This document shows positions 43,611-52,974 of a stretch of DNA of 64,000 nucleotides, piece by piece (positions within the stretch are counted from its first letter, which is position 1; each line of letters begins with the position of its first letter). Below the pieces are notes generated by a model. It saw only the letters and a program-made list of their open reading frames with translations. It was not told the DNA's origin and ran no database searches. Both the position numbers and the translations under genes were made by a program. Origin of the DNA: an uncultured Lachnospiraceae bacterium (GTDB lineage Bacteria; Bacillota; Clostridia; Lachnospirales; Lachnospiraceae). The stretch spans positions 5,509 through 69,508 of the forward strand of contig CAKSBC010000013.1 in NCBI GenBank assembly GCA_934438085.1, written 5' to 3'.

Positions 43611-43623
43611 TACATGAATTTCT
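43583..43623 (+). repeat. Perfect 18-bp inverted repeat before the second ATPase gene
   Basis: Arms 43583-43600 and 43606-43623 are exact reverse complements around a 5-base loop (cactg). A TATAAT follows at 43626-43631. It may be a terminator, an RNA structure or a recombination site. Confidence 0.75.
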
Positions 43624-43660
43624 GTTATAATATATCCAGTACCTTTAAGGAGGACTGCAT

Positions 43661-44956
43661 ATGTATAGAAAAATCATGAGCTTTTTGGAAGCATGGAAAA
43701 AAAGTGAGCATCGCAAGCCGCTTATTTTACAAGGTGCAAGACAGGTGGGAAAGACTTACTCTATTTTAGAATTTGGGCGCACCAGTTATGAAAATGTGGC
43801 ATATTTCAATTTTGAAACAAACCCAAAGCTGAATGAAACATTTGAGGAAAATATCAGTCCTAATTATCTCATACCGATTTTGTCACATATCGCAGGTCAG
43901 ACTATCGTAAAGGAAAAAACTCTGATAGTATTCGATGAAATACAGCTCTGCGAAAGAGCATTGACTTCGCTAAAATATTTCTGCGAGGATGCTCCTGATT
44001 ATCATATTATTGTCGCTGGCAGTTTACTCGGCGTTGCAGTAAACAGAGAGAGATTCTCTTTTCCTGTGGGAAAGGTGGACATGAAAACTCTTTATCCTAT
44101 GGATATGGAAGAGTTTATGCTGGCTCTGGGAGAAGAAGATTTAGTAGAGCTGATAAAAAAGAGTTTCTGTACTGATATACCATTGCCTTCTGCTTTGCAT
44201 GACGCCGCGATGCAATTATATCGCCAATATCTTGTAGTTGGCGGTATGCCTGAGTGCGTGCTGCAATTTGCTGCAACTAAGGATTATATCCTTATTCGTC
44301 ATACGCAGGACACGATACTTGCAAGCTATCTCAATGATATGAGCAAGTATAATAACTTGAATGAAATCAAGAAAACAAGACTTGCTTACGATAATATTAC
44401 TGTTCAGCTCTCAAAAAAGAATACTCGTTTTCAATACAAGTTAATAAAAAAAGGCGGACGAGCATCTGAATTTGAAAATGCGATTGAATGGCTTTGCTTG
44501 TCTGGTATTGTGTCACAGGTTTGTAAGGTGGAACAAATTAAAAAGCCACTTGAAAACTACCGTGATATTGATGCATTTAAAATTTATGTTTCAGACTTGG
44601 GGTTACTTTGTGCAAAGAAAGATTTAGCAGCTGATGATATTCTTTATATGGTCGATGAAATCAATGACTTTAAGGGAGGGATGGCAGAGAACTATGTAAA
44701 CGTGCAGCTTTCTACTAATGGCTATCGTACCTACTATTGGGAGTCTGAACGTGGAGCTGAAATAGATTTTATCATTCAACGAGAAGGAAAACTCATTCCT
44801 ATTGAGGTTAAGTCAGCAGATAATTCCAAAGCCAAGAGCTTAAAGATTTATATGGATACCTATAAGCCGGATTATGCCATCAAGCTTTCTGCAAAAAATT
44901 TCGGATTTGAGGATAATAAAAAAATCGTTCCTCTATATGCAGCATTTTGCATTTGA
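43661..44956 (+). CDS. AAA-type ATPase with DUF4143 domain and intact EVK motif
   Basis: 431-residue protein, same general architecture as the preceding ATPase but only distantly similar. Walker A is GARQVGKTYS, Walker B LIVFDEIQL, then VAGSLLGVAV. The C-terminal region has GAEIDFIIQREGKLIPIEVKS, a complete E-x-D...ExK set expected of a PD-(D/E)XK fold. Role unknown; members are often regarded as mobile or accessory. Glutamine is often CAA here while flanking housekeeping genes use almost only CAG, which also suggests foreign origin but a different source from the first ATPase. AAGGAGG is at 8 bases. Confidence 0.82.
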   Translation: MYRKIMSFLEAWKKSEHRKPLILQGARQVGKTYSILEFGRTSYENVAYFNFETNPKLNETFEENISPNYLIPILSHIAGQTIVKEKTLIVFDEIQLCERALTSLKYFCEDAPDYHIIVAGSLLGVAVNRERFSFPVGKVDMKTLYPMDMEEFMLALGEEDLVELIKKSFCTDIPLPSALHDAAMQLYRQYLVVGGMPECVLQFAATKDYILIRHTQDTILASYLNDMSKYNNLNEIKKTRLAYDNITVQLSKKNTRFQYKLIKKGGRASEFENAIEWLCLSGIVSQVCKVEQIKKPLENYRDIDAFKIYVSDLGLLCAKKDLAADDILYMVDEINDFKGGMAENYVNVQLSTNGYRTYYWESERGAEIDFIIQREGKLIPIEVKSADNSKAKSLKIYMDTYKPDYAIKLSAKNFGFEDNKKIVPLYAAFCI

Positions 44957-45270
44957 AATTAATAAAAATAACGCTCACTACAGAATGTGGGCGTTATTTT
45001 ACGTTTCTGGTTATGCATGAAAAAGCTTCTTGATCAGCAATAAAAAATAATCTCATCGACCTTATCAAAAAAATATATTACAATATGCCTATTGTGATCG
45101 GTGAATGAAAATGGAAGAAAGTAAAAAGTCCTACGAACATCTTGCGGAAAATTTGTAAGAATTGTGTTAAAGGCATTTACCACAAAGCGGCATCATTGTA
45201 AAATATCAGAAATATTGATTTGAATAATAAAGAATTGCTTTATTAAATAAGTAAGGGCAATCTTTAGGGA
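44957..45270. other. 314-base intergenic region
   Basis: It opens with the terminator of the ATPase gene (see next entry). The rest is AT-rich without an ORF; TTACCA...TAAAAT (about 45178-45205) is a weak promoter candidate for the signalling gene. Confidence 0.4.
44965..45001 (+). terminator. Terminator after the second ATPase gene
   Basis: AAAATAACGC...GCGTTATTTT with inner CAC/GTG pairing. Confidence 0.8.
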
Positions 45271-47295
45271 ATGAATGATAAAGTACCGAGAGCGGTGGGG
45301 AAAATGACAAGACAAGAAGCTGAGATAAAAATTGATCTTTACAAAAAAATATTTTCCGTTGTACAGCTGGTCGTAAGCAGTGATTCATATGGTTCTGAAA
45401 CACAAGTAAATTGTGATAAATGCTGTGAAAGAAACCGTGAAGAAAAAGCTGTGGATATTAAACCGGGAAGGACAATGTTCTGCGATAAAAAAGCAGACAA
45501 GCCATGCGCTGTATGTATAGTAAATGAGACATTTGCAGAGCAAAAATCTAAGATAAAGATAGAATATTTCAATGACAGACTTTATCAGGTAATGACAGAA
45601 TATATAGAGATTGAGGATGTGCCTTATGTTATTCTTCTGGCAAATTTCCTGGATGACAATACACTTCCTGAACTTGCAGACTGTTCCGAATTCGTTGAAA
45701 AAGTAACCGGCTACACGGATAAGCTCTATAAGGATGCGCTTACAGGAGCTTATAACAGACGCTACTATGAGGATGAAGTCAAAAATATGACTAATCCTGC
45801 AGGAGTAGCATTGATCGATCTGGATGACCTTAAGGTGAGCAATGACTTAAGCGGTCATCATGCCGGAGATCAGGCGCTTTCAACGGCAGTTCTGTCAATG
45901 AAAAAGAGTATACGCGAATCTGATATGCTGATCAGATATGGCGGAGATGAGTTTTTACTGGTTGTACCGCACATAAAGCAGGATCCTTTCGGAATTCTGC
46001 TTAACCGCATTAAGAATAATGTGTATTCTGCTGTAGTTCCGGAATATCCTGATCTTCAGCTTTCTGTCAGCATAGGCGGGGCTATTTCCGACGAAGGAGA
46101 AACTGTTGAGAAGGCTGTAATATCTGCTGACAAGCTCATGTACATTGCTAAGAACTGCAAGAATACAGTGATTACCGAATGGGATGATCCTGATCAGATC
46201 GCATATGATGAAACTGATGCCGAATACGAATCCATGAAGCAGAAGATACTTATAGTTGATGATTCTGCTATCAACAGAGCGCTCCTTTCAGTGATGCTGA
46301 AAAAGGATTTCAGTATAATTGAGGCCTCAAGCGGCAGAGAATGCCTGGACATTTTAACTCAATACGGAACTGCAATATCCTTAGTGATGCTGGATCTTGT
46401 AATGCCTGATATAGACGGTATAGAGGTGCTTCGCCGTATGGATAATAACGGTTGGACAGATGATATACCGGTTATCATTATTTCAAGTGAGGATTCCTAT
46501 CAAAAGACAAGAGAAGCATATGATGCAGGAGCATCCGATTATATTCGTCGTCCGTACAATGCAAAGGTGGTTTATCAGAGAGTAATGAATATCATAAAGC
46601 TTTATGCAAAGCAGAAACGACTTATGGCATTTATTACCGAGCAGTACAGAGAAGGCGAGAAAAATAATCACATGATGATCGATATTCTCAGTAATATAGT
46701 TGAGTTCAGAAACGGTGAAAGCGGTCTTCATGTGCTGCATATCAATAAGCTGACAAAGATGCTTTTGAACGAGCTTGTTAAAAAGACTGACAGATATAAG
46801 CTGTCAAGAAATGATTGTGAGGCTATAGTTACCGCATCGGCACTTCATGATATCGGAAAGATAGGCATTGATGAGAAGATACTTAATAAGCACGGCAGGC
46901 TTACGGATGATGAATATGCGATAATGAAGCAGCATACTGTTATAGGTGAGAATATTCTTAAAAATCTAAAGCAGTATGAGAATGAGCCTTTTATTAAGAC
47001 TGCAATGCATATATGCCGCTGGCATCATGAAAGATATGACGGCAAGGGTTATCCTGACGGACTTAAAGGAGATGAAATCCCTATTTCGGCACAAATAGTT
47101 GCGCTTGCAGATGTATATGATGCACTTACAAGTGAGCGTGTTTACAAAAAGGCCTATAGTCATGAAAAGGCTATGCAGATGATAATGAACGGAGAGTGCG
47201 GAGCATTCTCATCACTTTTACTGGAGTGCCTTACGGATATTCAGTATAAGATCAGAGATGCATTCTCACCTGAGAGGAAATCCGGAGCGGTTTAA
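45271..47295 (+). CDS. Hybrid GGDEF - receiver - HD-GYP signalling protein
   Basis: 674-residue cytosolic protein with both ends of cyclic-di-GMP turnover. N-terminal sensor (1-150) carries six cysteines (C48, C51, C52, C71, C79, C82). GGDEF domain: active motif GGDEF at 224-228 and an I-site RESD at 215-218. Receiver: phospho-acceptor D375 in MLDLVMPD, but the usual K-P is R427-P428. HD-GYP: HD at 526-527 in LHDIGKIGID, then HHERYDGKGYPDG. Synthesis and hydrolysis of c-di-GMP may thus be switched by phosphorylation and a redox or metal signal (inference). The start is uncertain; ATG 45304 is an alternative. No cognate kinase is adjacent. Confidence 0.9.
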   Translation: MNDKVPRAVGKMTRQEAEIKIDLYKKIFSVVQLVVSSDSYGSETQVNCDKCCERNREEKAVDIKPGRTMFCDKKADKPCAVCIVNETFAEQKSKIKIEYFNDRLYQVMTEYIEIEDVPYVILLANFLDDNTLPELADCSEFVEKVTGYTDKLYKDALTGAYNRRYYEDEVKNMTNPAGVALIDLDDLKVSNDLSGHHAGDQALSTAVLSMKKSIRESDMLIRYGGDEFLLVVPHIKQDPFGILLNRIKNNVYSAVVPEYPDLQLSVSIGGAISDEGETVEKAVISADKLMYIAKNCKNTVITEWDDPDQIAYDETDAEYESMKQKILIVDDSAINRALLSVMLKKDFSIIEASSGRECLDILTQYGTAISLVMLDLVMPDIDGIEVLRRMDNNGWTDDIPVIIISSEDSYQKTREAYDAGASDYIRRPYNAKVVYQRVMNIIKLYAKQKRLMAFITEQYREGEKNNHMMIDILSNIVEFRNGESGLHVLHINKLTKMLLNELVKKTDRYKLSRNDCEAIVTASALHDIGKIGIDEKILNKHGRLTDDEYAIMKQHTVIGENILKNLKQYENEPFIKTAMHICRWHHERYDGKGYPDGLKGDEIPISAQIVALADVYDALTSERVYKKAYSHEKAMQMIMNGECGAFSSLLLECLTDIQYKIRDAFSPERKSGAV

Positions 47296-47388
47296 TAAGA
47301 TAATAATATCGTATCGAAAAACGGATAAATGCTGAAATATAACTTGGTTACGATATAACAATATTATAAGGATTGGACATAGATATAA

Positions 47389-48711
47389 ATGAAGGAACTT
47401 TCTTTTGCGATACATACACTTGGCTGTAAGGTTAATACATATGAATCCGATGCAATGGCTGAAAGCCTGAAAAATGCCGGATTTACGGAGCATGCATTTA
47501 CAGAAACGGCAGACGTTTACATTATAAATACATGTACGGTTACAAATATCGCAGACAGAAAGTCAAGACAGATGTTAAGACGTGCAAGGAAGCTGAGCCC
47601 GGATGCTCTTATAGTGGCAGCAGGCTGCTATGTTGATGATGCCATTAAAAATGAAAAACTTGATGAGCTTATAGCGGATAAGGTTATAGATTTAGCTGTT
47701 ACAAATAAAGATAAGGGAAGAGCCTGCGAGCTGATAAGCGACAGACTTAAAGCTGACGGCAGATTTGCAGAGAGTAATGACAGAAGAATTGCAGAGGATA
47801 ATAAAAACGAAATGTTTCTTACTCAGCTTGACGGTCATACGAGAGCCTTTATCAAGGTTCAGGATGGCTGCAATATGTTCTGCAGCTACTGCATAATCCC
47901 TTATGTAAGAGGTAAGCTTCATTCAAGACCTATAGAGGATTCGGTAAGAGAGATAACAGCTCTTGCAAATAACGGTGTTGCTGAGGTGGTTATCACAGGC
48001 ATACACCTGACATCTATGGGAGATGATCTTTTAAGGCTTATAGATCGCGTTCAGGAGATAGACGGCATCAAGCGCATAAGGCTTGGTTCCCTAGAGCCTA
48101 CACTTATAACTAAGGAAACGGCTGAGAGGATGAAGAGCTTTGATAAGCTTTGTCCGCATTTCCATCTTTCGCTTCAGTCCGGAAGCGATGAGATATTAAA
48201 GCGCATGAACAGACATTATACGGCAGAAGAATATGATAGAAGCTGCGACATACTTAAAAGTGTATATGAGCATCCTGCAATAACTACAGACATAATAGTG
48301 GGATTCCCGGGAGAGACTGAGGAGAATTTCATAGAGACCTGCGATTTTTCTGAGAGAATAGGCTTTTATGAGGCGCATGTCTTTAAATATTCAAGAAGAC
48401 GCGGCACGCCTGCCGACCGCATGGAAAATCAGATAACAGAAGCTGTGAAGGCGGAAAGAAGCGAAAGACTTATAAATATTACAAATAAGCTTTCACATGA
48501 TTTCAGAGAATATTATCTGGATAGAGAGTGCAGCTTCCTTTCAGAGGAGCTCATAACATTAAACGGAAAAACCTATGAAACAGGATATACCAAAGAGTAT
48601 GTAAGATGTCTTAGAGAAAGCTCTGATCTTCATGCTAATGAAATCGTGACAGGCATGAGTTCACAGTTAATTCAGCAAAATGGAGTAGACGAGAGCCTTA
48701 TATTAATGTAA
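47389..48711 (+). CDS. mtaB: tRNA t6A37 methylthiotransferase
   Basis: Radical SAM methylthiotransferase that converts t6A37 to ms2t6A37. The 440-residue chain has the UPF0004 cluster cysteines (C13 in HTLGCKVN, then NTCTVTN and AAGCYV), the radical SAM motif GCNMFCSYC, and a C-terminal TRAM-like end. HTLGCKVNTYES is typical of MtaB rather than MiaB. AAGGA lies about 14 bases upstream, a loose spacing. Confidence 0.92.
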   Translation: MKELSFAIHTLGCKVNTYESDAMAESLKNAGFTEHAFTETADVYIINTCTVTNIADRKSRQMLRRARKLSPDALIVAAGCYVDDAIKNEKLDELIADKVIDLAVTNKDKGRACELISDRLKADGRFAESNDRRIAEDNKNEMFLTQLDGHTRAFIKVQDGCNMFCSYCIIPYVRGKLHSRPIEDSVREITALANNGVAEVVITGIHLTSMGDDLLRLIDRVQEIDGIKRIRLGSLEPTLITKETAERMKSFDKLCPHFHLSLQSGSDEILKRMNRHYTAEEYDRSCDILKSVYEHPAITTDIIVGFPGETEENFIETCDFSERIGFYEAHVFKYSRRRGTPADRMENQITEAVKAERSERLINITNKLSHDFREYYLDRECSFLSEELITLNGKTYETGYTKEYVRCLRESSDLHANEIVTGMSSQLIQQNGVDESLILM

Positions 48712-48741
48712 AATGACATTATCAGAAAAGGACGTGATGAC

Positions 48742-49005
48742 ATGAGAAATATCGAAAACACACAGATTATTGAGCATATCAATGAAGGTGAGCAGCTTAA
48801 CACAGCAGAGGTGCTTAAGCAGGTTTATGGCGCTCTGACAGAGAAGGGCTATGATCCTATTAATCAGATAGTCGGATATATCATGTCAGGTGATCCAACC
48901 TATATCACCAGCTATAAGAATGCAAGAAGTCTCATAATGAAGGTTGAGCGTGACGAGATACTTGAGGAGCTGATGGCAGCTTATGTCGAGACAAGACTGA
49001 GCTGA
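48742..49005 (+). CDS. ireB: IreB-family regulatory phosphoprotein (UPF0297)
   Basis: 87-residue protein of the IreB/YrzL family; in Enterococcus IreB is a substrate of the IreK/IreP kinase-phosphatase pair. The family core GYDPINQIVGYIMSGDPTYI and the ending ARSLIMKVERDEILEELM are present. AAAGGA precedes the ATG. It heads the ireB-ruvX-DUF1292 cluster known from Bacillus (yrzL-yrrK-yrzB). Confidence 0.93.
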   Translation: MRNIENTQIIEHINEGEQLNTAEVLKQVYGALTEKGYDPINQIVGYIMSGDPTYITSYKNARSLIMKVERDEILEELMAAYVETRLS

Positions 49006-49054
49006 TGCTTTAATACGCTGATAGAAAGGATCACAATTGAAAAAGTGAATATTC

Positions 49055-49087
49055 AAAATGCCGCTTTAAAAAACGGCATTTTCTTTG
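49055..49087 (+). terminator. Terminator or attenuator between ireB and ruvX
   Basis: AAAATGCCG...CGGCATTTT then CTTTG, lying directly before the ruvX ribosome site. Confidence 0.7.
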
Positions 49088-49106
49088 TGTGTTGAAAGGA
49101 GAAAAT

Positions 49107-49553
49107 TTGGGAAGAATTCTCGGACTTGATTTCGGATCTAAGACCACAGGAACAGCATTGAGCGATCCGCTCAAGACCATAGCATCACCTTTAGAAACTA
49201 TTAAGCGTGATAAGGAAGGAAAGCTCCGCCCGACACTGCGCAGGATAGTTGAGATAGCTGTGCAGAATGATGTTGAACTTATTGTACTCGGAGAACCGCT
49301 TAACATGGATGATACAAGAGGCGAAAGAGCGGAAAAATCGGCGGAATTCAAAAAAATGCTGGAGCACAGACTTGAAATGGATGGCCTTAATATCCCTGTA
49401 GTATTGTGGGATGAAAGACTGTCTACTGTAGGAGCCGATGAAATACTTGAAGAATCAGGAATAGTATCAAGCGAGCGAAAACAATACATAGATAAAATTG
49501 CAGCCGCATTGATATTGGAAGACTACATGAATAATAGCTCACCAAGCAGGTAA
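49107..49553 (+). CDS. ruvX: RuvX/YqgF family putative Holliday-junction resolvase or pre-16S nuclease
   Basis: 148-residue RNase H-fold protein with N-terminal RILGLDFGSKTTGTALSDP and late DERLSTVGADEIL. Homologues process the 5' end of pre-16S rRNA or are proposed to resolve Holliday junctions. The start is a TTG at 49107: it places AAAGGAG at 5 bases and begins exactly at the conserved strand, whereas GTG 49089 lies within the terminator. Confidence 0.92.
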   Translation: MGRILGLDFGSKTTGTALSDPLKTIASPLETIKRDKEGKLRPTLRRIVEIAVQNDVELIVLGEPLNMDDTRGERAEKSAEFKKMLEHRLEMDGLNIPVVLWDERLSTVGADEILEESGIVSSERKQYIDKIAAALILEDYMNNSSPSR

Positions 49554-49694
49554 ATTGCGAACCTGCTTGCAGTCGAAGGAATTTATCTATTTGTAAGGTA
49601 AAGAACATTATATTTGAACTATACGGCTGAAGAGATGCACTTCACGCCGCTAATATAAAACACAGAATTAAAAAAACACGGAGAAAATTAAACT

Positions 49695-49964
49695 ATGGAA
49701 GATAATAAGATAGTAATGATCATGGATGACGGCAGTGAGATAGAGTATACAATACTTGAATCCACTGTATTCGGAGGAAAAACCTATATACTTGTAACAG
49801 ATGCTCCTGATGATGAGGATGGAGAATGCTATGTAATGAAGGATGTTTCTGAGCCTGACGATGATGAGGCACTCTATGAGTCAATTGAAGACGATACAGA
49901 GGAAGAGGCTGTTCTTTCTATATTCCGACAGATGCTGGAAGGAGATATAGATATAGAGCAATGA
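49695..49964 (+). CDS. DUF1292 acidic protein (YrzB-like)
   Basis: 89-residue acidic protein of the DUF1292 family, conserved next to ruvX in Firmicutes; function unknown. It shows the family's short beta strand pattern (KIVMIMDDGSEIEYTIL, KTYILVTD) and an Asp/Glu-rich C-terminal half. It overlaps the RNase J gene by four bases (ATGA), which couples their translation. Confidence 0.9.
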   Translation: MEDNKIVMIMDDGSEIEYTILESTVFGGKTYILVTDAPDDEDGECYVMKDVSEPDDDEALYESIEDDTEEEAVLSIFRQMLEGDIDIEQ

Positions 49965-52366
49965 CAGATATGGATAACAAAAACACTGAGGCATTCAGTA
50001 TGACAGAGTCCGCAGATAAAAAGAAAACAACAAGAAAGACCGGAAACGCCGCAGGCAAGAAATCGGTAAAGACTGAAAAAACAGCAAAAACAGCAAATAA
50101 ACCTTCTGCTGATAAGAAAACAAAGACAAGCAGTTCCAAAAAAACGTCTTCAAAAGCAGGTACGAAAACTGTAAATGAAACAAAAAAGCGCACTGTAAAA
50201 GTAAAGAAGGAACAGGCTTCGACCGGATCTGAAAAAAATACGGAGCAGAACAAGACGGAAGCCAAGTCTGCTGCACCAAAGAAGACAGGAAGACGTTCCG
50301 GAGGCGGCAACAGAGGGCCGGCGCGCAGAAACGGCAGCTCAAAGCCGGCGAAAAAGCAGGCGGAGATTAAGAGAGCAGAGCTGCTCAAGGCAGGCTATGA
50401 AGAAAAAGAAGAGTTTGAGCCGTTCTTTGATTACGAGAAGGAAAGCGGAATGCTGACCGGACTTCCGAAGCTCAAGGAATTTATGAAAAAGCGTCAGGCT
50501 GAAATAAATGAGCTTGCAGAACCTTATATAAAGAATAAAAAAGCAAAACAGGCTGAGACCCTTGCTCTTGTTGAGGAATACAGAGAGAACGTAGCCGAAG
50601 TCTATGAGCAGGAGGAGAGCGGCTTTAAAAATATGACACGCTCTTTGCTTGCCGGTTCAAAAAGAAAAAAGAACGACAAAGAAAAGACAGATGCTGATGT
50701 TAAGCCGGGAATAGGAAAAGGAAAGATCAAGGTAATATTCCTCGGAGGACTCGAGCAGATAGGTATGAATATTACTGCATTTGAGTCTGATGACAGTATT
50801 ATAGTAGTTGACTGCGGAATGGCCTTCCCTGATGAAAGCATGCCGGGAATTGACCTTGTCATACCGGATGTGACTTACCTCGAAGAGCATATGGATAAGC
50901 TTAAGGGCTTCTTCATTACACACGGACACGAGGATCATATAGGGGCACTTCCTTATGTCCTCAGAAGACTCAACATTCCTGTATATTGCACAAGGCTTAC
51001 AAGAGCGCTTATTGAGATAAAGCTCAAAGAGGCCGGCTTATTGGAAAGTGCAAAGCTCAACACTGTTCAGTTCGGAGACGTTATACCTGCAGGAGATTTT
51101 GCAGTCGAATTCATAAAGACAAATCATTCCATACAGGATGCTGCAGCACTTGCACTTCATACACCGGCAGGAACAATACTTCATACAGGTGACTTTAAGG
51201 TCGACTATACACCTGTTTTCGGAGATACCATAGATCTGCAGAGATTTGCCGAGCTTGGAAAGCAGGGTGTGCTTGCGCTTATGTGTGATTCAACAAATGC
51301 GACAAGATCCGGCTTTACGATGTCTGAAAGAACTGTAGGAAGAACGTTTGAAAATATATTCGCCGAGTATCAGAATCAGAGAATAATCGTTGCTACATTT
51401 GCATCCAATGTTGACAGAGTACAGCAGATAATAACTGTTGCAGAGAAGTACGACAGAAAGGTAGTCATTGACGGAAGAAGCATGGTCAATGTTATCGGTG
51501 CTGCCAATGAGCTCGGATATATAACCGTAAAGGACGGAACTCTCATAGATATTTCCGAAATGAAGAATTATCCGGATGAGAAGATCGCACTCGTAGTAAC
51601 AGGCAGCCAGGGTGAGCCTATGGCAGCTCTTTCAAGAATGGCACAGGGACTTCATAAGAAGGTCTACCTGAGCGGAAACGATGTCATTATACTCAGTTCG
51701 ACACCTATACCGGGTAATGAAAAGGCAGTTTCAAAGATCATAAATGAGCTGTCAAGAAGACAGACAAAGGTCATTTATCAGGAAACTCATGTTTCGGGAC
51801 ATGCCTGCGCAGAGGATATAAAGCTGATTTATTCGCTTGTTCATCCGCGCTACGCTATACCGGTTCACGGAGAGTACAGACACAGACTTGCACAAAAAGA
51901 GCTTGCTCTTGCAGTCGGAGTACCTAAAGAAAACACAGTAATGGCTGATAACGGAGACGTTATAGAGCTCAGCGCAGACTACTGTGTAATATCAGATAAG
52001 ATTCAGGCAGGACCTGTCCTGGTGGATGGTCTCGGAGTCGGAGATGTAGGGAATATAGTCCTCAGAGATAGACAAAGCCTTGCGCAGAATGGTATTATTA
52101 TAGCTACCATTGCGCTTGAGAGATCCACCGGTCAGATAATGGCAGGGCCGGATATCGTAACCAGAGGCTTCGTATATGTAAGGGAAAATGAAGACCTTAT
52201 TGAGGAAGCAAGAAATGTAGTGCTTGATGCACTGGATGATTGTGCGCTTTCGGGAAATGATGATTGGGCACATATAAAGAATGTTATAAAGGATGAGCTC
52301 AATGAATTTATCTGGAAGAGGATGAAGCGTACGCCTATGATCCTTCCTATAATTTCAGAGGTATAA
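49961..52366 (+). CDS. rnj: Ribonuclease J with long basic N-terminal extension
   Basis: Endo/5'-exoribonuclease of the metallo-beta-lactamase and beta-CASP class. The catalytic core (about 252-801) has FLGGLEQIGMN, the zinc motif HGHEDHIGALPY, HTGDFKVDYTP, SGNDVIILSSTPIPGNE and HVSGHACAED. The core alone equals normal length (about 550); the first 250 residues are extra: a Lys/Thr/Ser/Ala-rich disordered stretch to about residue 135 and then a charged, probably helical part. Such a region could bind RNA or ribosomes (inference). Base composition does not break at the junction. Confidence 0.93.
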   Translation: MTDMDNKNTEAFSMTESADKKKTTRKTGNAAGKKSVKTEKTAKTANKPSADKKTKTSSSKKTSSKAGTKTVNETKKRTVKVKKEQASTGSEKNTEQNKTEAKSAAPKKTGRRSGGGNRGPARRNGSSKPAKKQAEIKRAELLKAGYEEKEEFEPFFDYEKESGMLTGLPKLKEFMKKRQAEINELAEPYIKNKKAKQAETLALVEEYRENVAEVYEQEESGFKNMTRSLLAGSKRKKNDKEKTDADVKPGIGKGKIKVIFLGGLEQIGMNITAFESDDSIIVVDCGMAFPDESMPGIDLVIPDVTYLEEHMDKLKGFFITHGHEDHIGALPYVLRRLNIPVYCTRLTRALIEIKLKEAGLLESAKLNTVQFGDVIPAGDFAVEFIKTNHSIQDAAALALHTPAGTILHTGDFKVDYTPVFGDTIDLQRFAELGKQGVLALMCDSTNATRSGFTMSERTVGRTFENIFAEYQNQRIIVATFASNVDRVQQIITVAEKYDRKVVIDGRSMVNVIGAANELGYITVKDGTLIDISEMKNYPDEKIALVVTGSQGEPMAALSRMAQGLHKKVYLSGNDVIILSSTPIPGNEKAVSKIINELSRRQTKVIYQETHVSGHACAEDIKLIYSLVHPRYAIPVHGEYRHRLAQKELALAVGVPKENTVMADNGDVIELSADYCVISDKIQAGPVLVDGLGVGDVGNIVLRDRQSLAQNGIIIATIALERSTGQIMAGPDIVTRGFVYVRENEDLIEEARNVVLDALDDCALSGNDDWAHIKNVIKDELNEFIWKRMKRTPMILPIISEV

Positions 52367-52368
52367 GG

Positions 52369-52974
52369 ATGAAAGAAAGAGGCTCTGCGGTACAAAATGC
52401 CGCATCATCAGTCAACAGTCTGTCAAAGAAGGTAATATTTTTTGCAGCTGCTGTCCTCATATTTTACATTTTCATAAAGTTAAGCTTCAGCTTCGGACGT
52501 TCACTGTTTTATGTGGATCCTGCAGATGCGTCTCCGGGAAAGGATACGGAGATAGTAATATCTGCGGATGATGATGCGGGAAGTGTGGGAAAAAAGCTTT
52601 TTGAGGAAGGTGTTATAACAAACGCACTTTCCTTTAAGGTGCAGGGCACTCTTTACAAAACTGATTTTTATCCGGGAACATATACAGTCAATTCATCAAT
52701 GACTATAAAGGAGATACTTATTGCTATAGATGAAGAAGCTGATAAGCTTATGGAGCTTGGTTCTTCGGGAAGCGGCAATACAGATATCAAAGAAAGCGAA
52801 GCGAGCGATGACAGCGGAGTTGATTCAAGATCCGCAGTCTATGAAGAGGATGCTTCGGATATTTCATCCGAAGAACATGATTTAAGCACTGATGAGCGTG
52901 AAGTATACGACATTGATGCAGCCGGCTCAGGTGAAAGTATTATAGAGATCGGAGGAGGCTTTGAGGGTGAGTGA
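52369..52974 (+). CDS. Membrane protein like the N-terminal part of MltG, no catalytic domain
   Basis: 201 residues: one membrane helix (about 22-42), then a LysM-like segment with GSVGKKLFEEGVI, DFYPGTYTVNSSMTIKEIL, as in the N-terminal part of endolytic transglycosylase MltG (YrrL). MltG then continues into its catalytic domain; here instead there is an acidic Ser/Asp/Glu-rich tail of about 70 residues. It sits where mltG is found in Bacillus (between yrzB and yrrM), so it is either a degenerate or a specialised remnant. GAGG at 7 bases. Confidence 0.75.
   Translation: MKERGSAVQNAASSVNSLSKKVIFFAAAVLIFYIFIKLSFSFGRSLFYVDPADASPGKDTEIVISADDDAGSVGKKLFEEGVITNALSFKVQGTLYKTDFYPGTYTVNSSMTIKEILIAIDEEADKLMELGSSGSGNTDIKESEASDDSGVDSRSAVYEEDASDISSEEHDLSTDEREVYDIDAAGSGESIIEIGGGFEGE

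Noticed and set aside
49918..50388. 156-codon minus-strand frame opposite the RNase J N-terminus
   Set aside because: It is the complement of Lys-rich codons giving a Phe/Leu-rich hydrophobic translation, with no start signal.
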